Below, in pieces: positions 15,128 to 18,237 of a stretch of DNA of 18,237 bases. Source of the DNA: Bdellovibrionales bacterium (lineage in GTDB: Bacteria > Bdellovibrionota > Bdellovibrionia > Bdellovibrionales > JAMPXM01). The notes below the pieces were generated by a model. It searched no databases. It was not told where the DNA came from and worked only from the letters and a program-made list of their open reading frames with translations. The DNA lies in assembly GCA_005792225.1 (NCBI GenBank), contig SXSP01000328.1, forward strand, positions 1-18,237, in the 5' to 3' direction. The translations under genes and the position numbers were made by a program. Every line of letters starts with the position of its first letter. The first letter of the stretch is position 1.

Positions 15128-16314
15128 GTCCACTCAATGGCGGCAACGCCGCCTCCGAGAGTTTGCGAGTTCGTGATTTGGCCCTTCCAAACTCGGGCCG
15201 CCGCGAGCTGAATCTGATCTTTGTAGGCGAAGAACCTCAGGTCAAATTTGAAACCGTCATCTTCCGGCATCGACTTCAGCCGCACGCTCGGTGCGGGAAC
15301 GTATTCTTGCACCACGTACGAGCCCTGCATGATTTCGGCAAACGCGTTTCGCCGAATCGCCGAACCCCGGTACGCCGCCTTTCCGCCAAATGACCTCTTC
15401 GGTTTGAAGAAGAGATTCTTGCGATCATTCCAGACTTTTTCCGCATCGCCGTAATCCTGAAGATCCCAGCTGTGGATCAGCGTTCGCTCGATGACTCCCT
15501 TGGCTTCAGCGCTGATGGCGAGCGCTTGGACGGCACCGGGCTTTGAAAGTTCCAAGAGTCGCTGTTTGTCGGCGAGAAGGCGATATTCGTGCGGGTGGGG
15601 AGTGATGCAAGCGGATCGGGACACCATCGCCTCGCGGAGCGCTCGGTGCTCGGCATTTTCGAAGTAAAAATCGGTGTCCCGATTGTAAACCAAGTGAATT
15701 TGGTTTTCGTTCAGTTTCAGTCTTCCATCCTCGAAACGAAGGGAGCGTGAATCCGCGATTTCGGTTTTGATTCGGTGGTTGCCGAAAAGTTCTTGGTAAA
15801 ACAAGAACTCCAAAAACATTCGCTGCTTTTCGGGAGATTCATCGGCGATGACGGCGCGGATCTCTTCCGGAGCATCAGGAAGAGCAAGGCGCACCTCATT
15901 GAGGAAGGCCATGACAATGTCTTCGGAAAAGTTTTTTGAGAAGAGATTGGGAACCGCGTGAACGTCGTGAAGAAGATCAACGATCAAGCTCATCGAGGCG
16001 TTCGTGTTGATTTCGATGAGGCGGAGTTGCCCCTTTTCGTCCACGTGAAAATCGTAACTCATCAGGACCGAAAAGTTGCCGGGATCGGGCGTCGTCGGAT
16101 TGAGCGAAGCTAATTCGCGACCGCGCTCCGCGAGTTGTCGGAGTTCCCAGAACGCCGAGACGATCTCGCGAGCTTGGTCCGCGTAGTTTCGGGATAGCGG
16201 AATCGTATCGGGGCAAATCAGTGGCTTATGTAAGTTCGCACGCGGATCAAATACGCGCGCGGAGGCGGGATATCTTTTTTCGATCTGAGCGACGAACCGC
16301 TCGTAGAAGTCCAC
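15124..16314 (-). CDS. ATP-grasp ligase-like protein with eukaryotic glutathione synthetase-like motif order
   Basis: A 396-residue protein of unassigned function with ATP-grasp hallmarks. The metal-binding E-x-N motif is near the N-terminus, in LRLIEINTNASMS (Glu101, Asn103), after SYDFHVDEKG. Then come LVYNRDTDFYF (208-218), LADKQRLLELS (247-257), FFKPKRSFGGKAAYRG (302-317, probable ATP-binding Lys304 and glycine loop), VVQEYVP (334-340), FDLRFFAY (357-364) and TNSQTLGGGVAAIEW at the C-terminus. Canonical ATP-grasp enzymes have E-x-N near the end. Placing it first, and the close match to IEINT and GGVAA of eukaryotic glutathione synthetase as I remember it, suggest a circularly permuted ATP-grasp. 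The start is a GTG 2 nt after the peroxiredoxin stop, with GGGA upstream, so it is coupled to that gene. Likely an ATP-dependent peptide or amide ligase; the substrate is unknown. Confidence 0.72.
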   Translation of the reverse strand: MDFYERFVAQIEKRYPASARVFDPRANLHKPLICPDTIPLSRNYADQAREIVSAFWELRQLAERGRELASLNPTTPDPGNFSVLMSYDFHVDEKGQLRLIEINTNASMSLIVDLLHDVHAVPNLFSKNFSEDIVMAFLNEVRLALPDAPEEIRAVIADESPEKQRMFLEFLFYQELFGNHRIKTEIADSRSLRFEDGRLKLNENQIHLVYNRDTDFYFENAEHRALREAMVSRSACITPHPHEYRLLADKQRLLELSKPGAVQALAISAEAKGVIERTLIHSWDLQDYGDAEKVWNDRKNLFFKPKRSFGGKAAYRGSAIRRNAFAEIMQGSYVVQEYVPAPSVRLKSMPEDDGFKFDLRFFAYKDQIQLAAARVWKGQITNSQTLGGGVAAIEWT

Positions 16315-16316
16315 GC

Positions 16317-16844
16317 TCAGCGTCCCGGCGTAATCGTTTTATCGCCAGGTTTCCAGCCCGCTTGGCAGAGTTCTCCCGACTGCAGCGCAATTAGGACGCG
16401 CAAGATTTCGCTCGCATCGCGACCCACGCTCAAATTGTGAACGCTGATGTACTGAATTTTTTGTTCAGGGTCGATCAGGAAGGTGCCACGGACCGCAACA
16501 CCGCGATCCTCGAGGAGGACGCCGTAATCGCGGGCCAAGCGGCGAGCCGTATCCGCTAGAAGCGGGTAATTGAGGTCTTTGAGGTCATCTCTCAGCCAAC
16601 GACGGTGCGCATGCTCGGAGTCGACGCTGCAGCCGAGAATTTCGCAGCCGACGTCTTTGAATTCTCTTAAGCGGTCGCGGAACTGCGTGAGCTCCGTGGG
16701 ACAAACAAATGTGAAGTCAGCCGGATAGAAGAACAAGAGAACCCACTTGCCCTTGAAGTCACTGAGGCTGATGTCTCTGAATTCTCCGCCGTCGATGACA
16801 GCTTTTGTGGTGAAAAGCGGCGCCTGTTGACCGATCATTGGCAT
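16317..16844 (-). CDS. Typical 2-Cys peroxiredoxin (AhpC/Prx1 type)
   Basis: Reduces hydrogen peroxide and organic peroxides through cysteine chemistry in the cytoplasm. Its 175 residues are slightly shorter than AhpC (about 187). The peroxidatic site is FYPADFTFVCPTE with Thr45 and Cys48, and Arg119 in VAVRGTFLID completes the active site. The resolving Cys160 lies in GELCQAGWKPGDKTI. The C-terminus ends soon after, without the YF-tail of overoxidation-sensitive forms, so it should be a robust type. The ATG at 16844 is preceded by GGGGGA about 7 nt away. It is the first gene of a two-gene unit with the ATP-grasp protein and diverges from the exonuclease III gene across 103 bp, in which I see no clear OxyR-like site. 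The electron donor (thioredoxin or AhpF/AhpD) is not encoded here. Confidence 0.95.
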   Translation of the reverse strand: MPMIGQQAPLFTTKAVIDGGEFRDISLSDFKGKWVLLFFYPADFTFVCPTELTQFRDRLREFKDVGCEILGCSVDSEHAHRRWLRDDLKDLNYPLLADTARRLARDYGVLLEDRGVAVRGTFLIDPEQKIQYISVHNLSVGRDASEILRVLIALQSGELCQAGWKPGDKTITPGR

Positions 16845-16947
16845 GGGATGTCCCCCTTTTAAACGCTCTCTTTTGTTGCCATGGATTCATTCAGGCGGCA
16901 AGACATAGCAGACGAGACCTCTTTGAAATGGATGAAAGAAGAACCAA

Positions 16948-17712
16948 ATGAAACTGATCTCCTGGAACGTAAACGGCATTCGCGCTGTCTACAAAAAAGG
17001 CTTCATCGAATTCATCGAGCGTGAAAATCCTGACCTGCTGTGCGTGCAGGAGACCAAAGCGCACCCCGAGCAGTGCGAACCCGCGCTCATGCATCCGGCG
17101 GGCCGCCTGAGCTTTTGGTCCTCCGCCAAACGAAAAGGCTACTCGGGTGTTGCAACCTTTGCGCGTGAGCGGCCCGTCGCCGCTTTTACCGAGATCGGAA
17201 TGCCCGAGTACGATAACGAGGGACGAGTCGTGATCACCGAGCACGCCGACTTTCGGCTCTACAACATCTACTTCCCCAACGGTGGATCGGGCGAGGTGCG
17301 ACACGACTTCAAACAAAAGTTTCTTCAGGATTTGAATTCTCACCTCAAGCCGCTCGTCGACGCCGGTCAGCCGATCATCGTCGTCGGGGATTACAACGTT
17401 GCGCACAAGCCAATCGACATTTATGATCCCGTTCGCCTGGCCGGGGAGAGCGGGTTTCTCCCCGAAGAACGCGCATGGTTCGATACGTTTCTGTCCCTGG
17501 GATTCGTCGATACATTCCGGCACTTTCACCCGACGGAACCGGATCGTTATACGTGGTGGTCTTACGTGGAGCGCGGGCGCCTCGGAAACCGCGGATGGCG
17601 CATCGACTACATTTGCGTGACGAAAAATTTAGTTTCGCGCTTGCGGCGCGCGGAAGTCCTCGACGGGCAAATGGGCTCTGATCACTGCCCCGTGCTCGTG
17701 GAATTGGAGTGA
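16948..17712 (+). CDS. xth: Exodeoxyribonuclease III (AP endonuclease)
   Basis: Class II AP endonuclease and 3'-5' exonuclease/phosphodiesterase of base excision repair, important for repairing oxidative DNA damage. The 254 residues fit the Xth family. Catalytic motifs are complete: WNVNG (Asn7), QETK (Glu35), YNIYFPNG (Tyr near 105-109), GDYNVAH (Asp148, Asn150), GWRIDY (Asp220) and GSDHCPV (Asp245, His246). The ATG is chosen because family similarity starts at MKLISWN; a purine-rich GAAAGAAG lies about 6 nt upstream. It diverges from the peroxiredoxin gene, and the FxsA-like gene starts 3 bp after its stop, so those two are probably co-transcribed. The closest named family members are ExoA/XthA; the exact subgroup is not decided. 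Confidence 0.96.
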   Translation: MKLISWNVNGIRAVYKKGFIEFIERENPDLLCVQETKAHPEQCEPALMHPAGRLSFWSSAKRKGYSGVATFARERPVAAFTEIGMPEYDNEGRVVITEHADFRLYNIYFPNGGSGEVRHDFKQKFLQDLNSHLKPLVDAGQPIIVVGDYNVAHKPIDIYDPVRLAGESGFLPEERAWFDTFLSLGFVDTFRHFHPTEPDRYTWWSYVERGRLGNRGWRIDYICVTKNLVSRLRRAEVLDGQMGSDHCPVLVELE

Positions 17713-17715
17713 GCG

Positions 17716-18237
17716 ATGTGGCTTCTGCTCGTCGTCCTTTTTCCCTTCTTTGAACTCTACATGCTCTTCAAAATCGGAGCCCGAATCGGATTGGTGAATA
17801 CGCTCTTCTGGCTTCTCTCGGCGTTTGTGCTCGGCATTGGGCTTGCGAAGGCTCAAGGGCGATACATAGTTGAAAAACTTAAGTCGACGTTTGCGCAAGG
17901 GCAAATGCCTCCGGAGGCGCTCATCCACGGGATGATCATCCTCATCGCAGGAATTCTCTTCGCAATCCCGGGGTTTCTCTCCGATTTCGTCGCGTTGGTC
18001 ATGATTGCGCCTGGATCGCGGCATCTCATCGCGCGAATGCTGCGCAAGAAGTTCGAGAAGCAAATTGCAAATGGTCAGTTTCGAGTCTTCTCGTTCGGCA
18101 ACGGCTTCGGCGGCTTCGGCGGCTTCGGCGGCTTCGGATCGACAACGCGGCCTAAGTCCGAGCCGACCTGGGAGCGTGAAGTTTCTCCAAGGGTCATCGA
18201 CGTTTCTCCAGTTTCCTCGGAGACGATAGAGAAACCA
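17716..18237 (+). CDS. fxsA: FxsA family membrane protein, 3' end outside the window
   Basis: The frame from ATG 17716 stays open to the window end (174 codons, no stop), so the gene is cut off. The N-terminus MWLLLVVLFPFFELYMLFKI has the conserved Glu-Leu of FxsA inside the first membrane segment. A second segment follows (about 25-45, LVNTLFWLLSAFVLGIGLAK) with the family QG after it, and a third at about 72-100 (IILIAGILFAIPGFLSD). FxsA in E. coli is an inner-membrane protein whose overproduction relieves F-exclusion of phage T7; its normal job is not clear. The cytoplasmic tail carries a GFG repeat (130-141) and then a Ser/Pro/Glu-rich end. The start is 3 bp after the xth stop; GGAG spans that stop and serves as ribosome site. 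Confidence 0.87.
   Translation, partial: MWLLLVVLFPFFELYMLFKIGARIGLVNTLFWLLSAFVLGIGLAKAQGRYIVEKLKSTFAQGQMPPEALIHGMIILIAGILFAIPGFLSDFVALVMIAPGSRHLIARMLRKKFEKQIANGQFRVFSFGNGFGGFGGFGGFGSTTRPKSEPTWEREVSPRVIDVSPVSSETIEKP
18103..18138 (+). repeat. Four in-frame 9-bp tandem repeats encoding Gly-Phe-Gly
   Basis: GGCTTCGGC occurs three times in a row (18103-18129), followed by GGCTTCGGA (18130-18138). The units are in frame in the FxsA-like gene and encode GFGGFGGFGGFG. Three identical units suggest recent slippage, and copy number could vary between strains without shifting the frame. Confidence 0.93.

Noticed and set aside
16845..16947. OxyR- or PerR-type operator between peroxiredoxin and exonuclease III
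   Set aside because: Only a short TTGCC/GGCAA pair and one ATAG were seen; the spaced ATAG/CTAT pattern of OxyR and a PerR box are absent.
1..18237. CRISPR array, tRNA genes, prophage or integrative element
   Set aside because: No regularly spaced repeats other than the 9-bp coding repeat at the right end, no cloverleaf-like sequence seen, and no integrase, transposase or phage structural genes.

Overview
The window looks like chromosomal DNA of a Gram-negative bacterium, most plausibly a member of the Bdellovibrionota (Bdellovibrio/Oligoflexia) or a relative. The reasons are a TIGR02147-type regulator, which I associate mainly with that group and Fibrobacteres; several lipoproteins and Sec-exported small proteins; a heptose epimerase of LPS synthesis; and fairly high GC with tightly packed genes. 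This assignment is inference: there is no rRNA or other phylogenetic marker beyond argS. Nothing looks like a phage, an IS, a CRISPR array or a tRNA gene. Gene density is about 95 %, and no gap exceeds about 210 bp.

Left part, + strand. The first unit is a 5'-truncated 4-hydroxyphenylpyruvate dioxygenase, homogentisate 1,2-dioxygenase and bifunctional RibD, joined by 1-4 bp stop/start overlaps. A hairpin follows. The next unit is a TIGR02147 regulator overlapping a lipoprotein with a complete metzincin zinc motif, then a small secreted protein with a very strong ribosome binding site. A probable terminator and a dyad in the leader precede argS.

Middle, - strand. Two unrecognised small exported proteins (7813-8157 and 8354-8701) face argS. 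The gaps 8158-8353 and 8702-8848 show no gene. A perfect 20-bp-arm palindrome (8849-8890) lies behind a four-gene unit read right to left: SelO-like pseudokinase, HldD, a long phenylalanine 4-hydroxylase and a TrmJ-like RNA methyltransferase. Phenylalanine hydroxylase makes the tyrosine whose transamination product feeds the HPPD/homogentisate pair at the left edge, so two separate units together give Phe to maleylacetoacetate. The aminotransferase, pterin recycling enzyme, isomerase and fumarylacetoacetase are not in view.

Right part. A lipoprotein gene (+) diverges from selO across a region holding a 10-bp inverted repeat. It converges on a - strand pair, a 2-Cys peroxiredoxin followed after 2 nt by an ATP-grasp enzyme whose motif order resembles eukaryotic-type glutathione synthetase. 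Exonuclease III and an FxsA-like membrane protein (cut by the window end) follow on the + strand. SelO-like protein, GSS-like ligase, peroxiredoxin and exonuclease III together suggest a redox or oxidative-stress neighbourhood.

Most interesting for follow-up: the GSS-like ligase coupled to peroxiredoxin, the divergent SelO with Arg in place of the conserved Lys, the regulator/metzincin/secreted-protein cassette, and the GTAC-rich palindrome.
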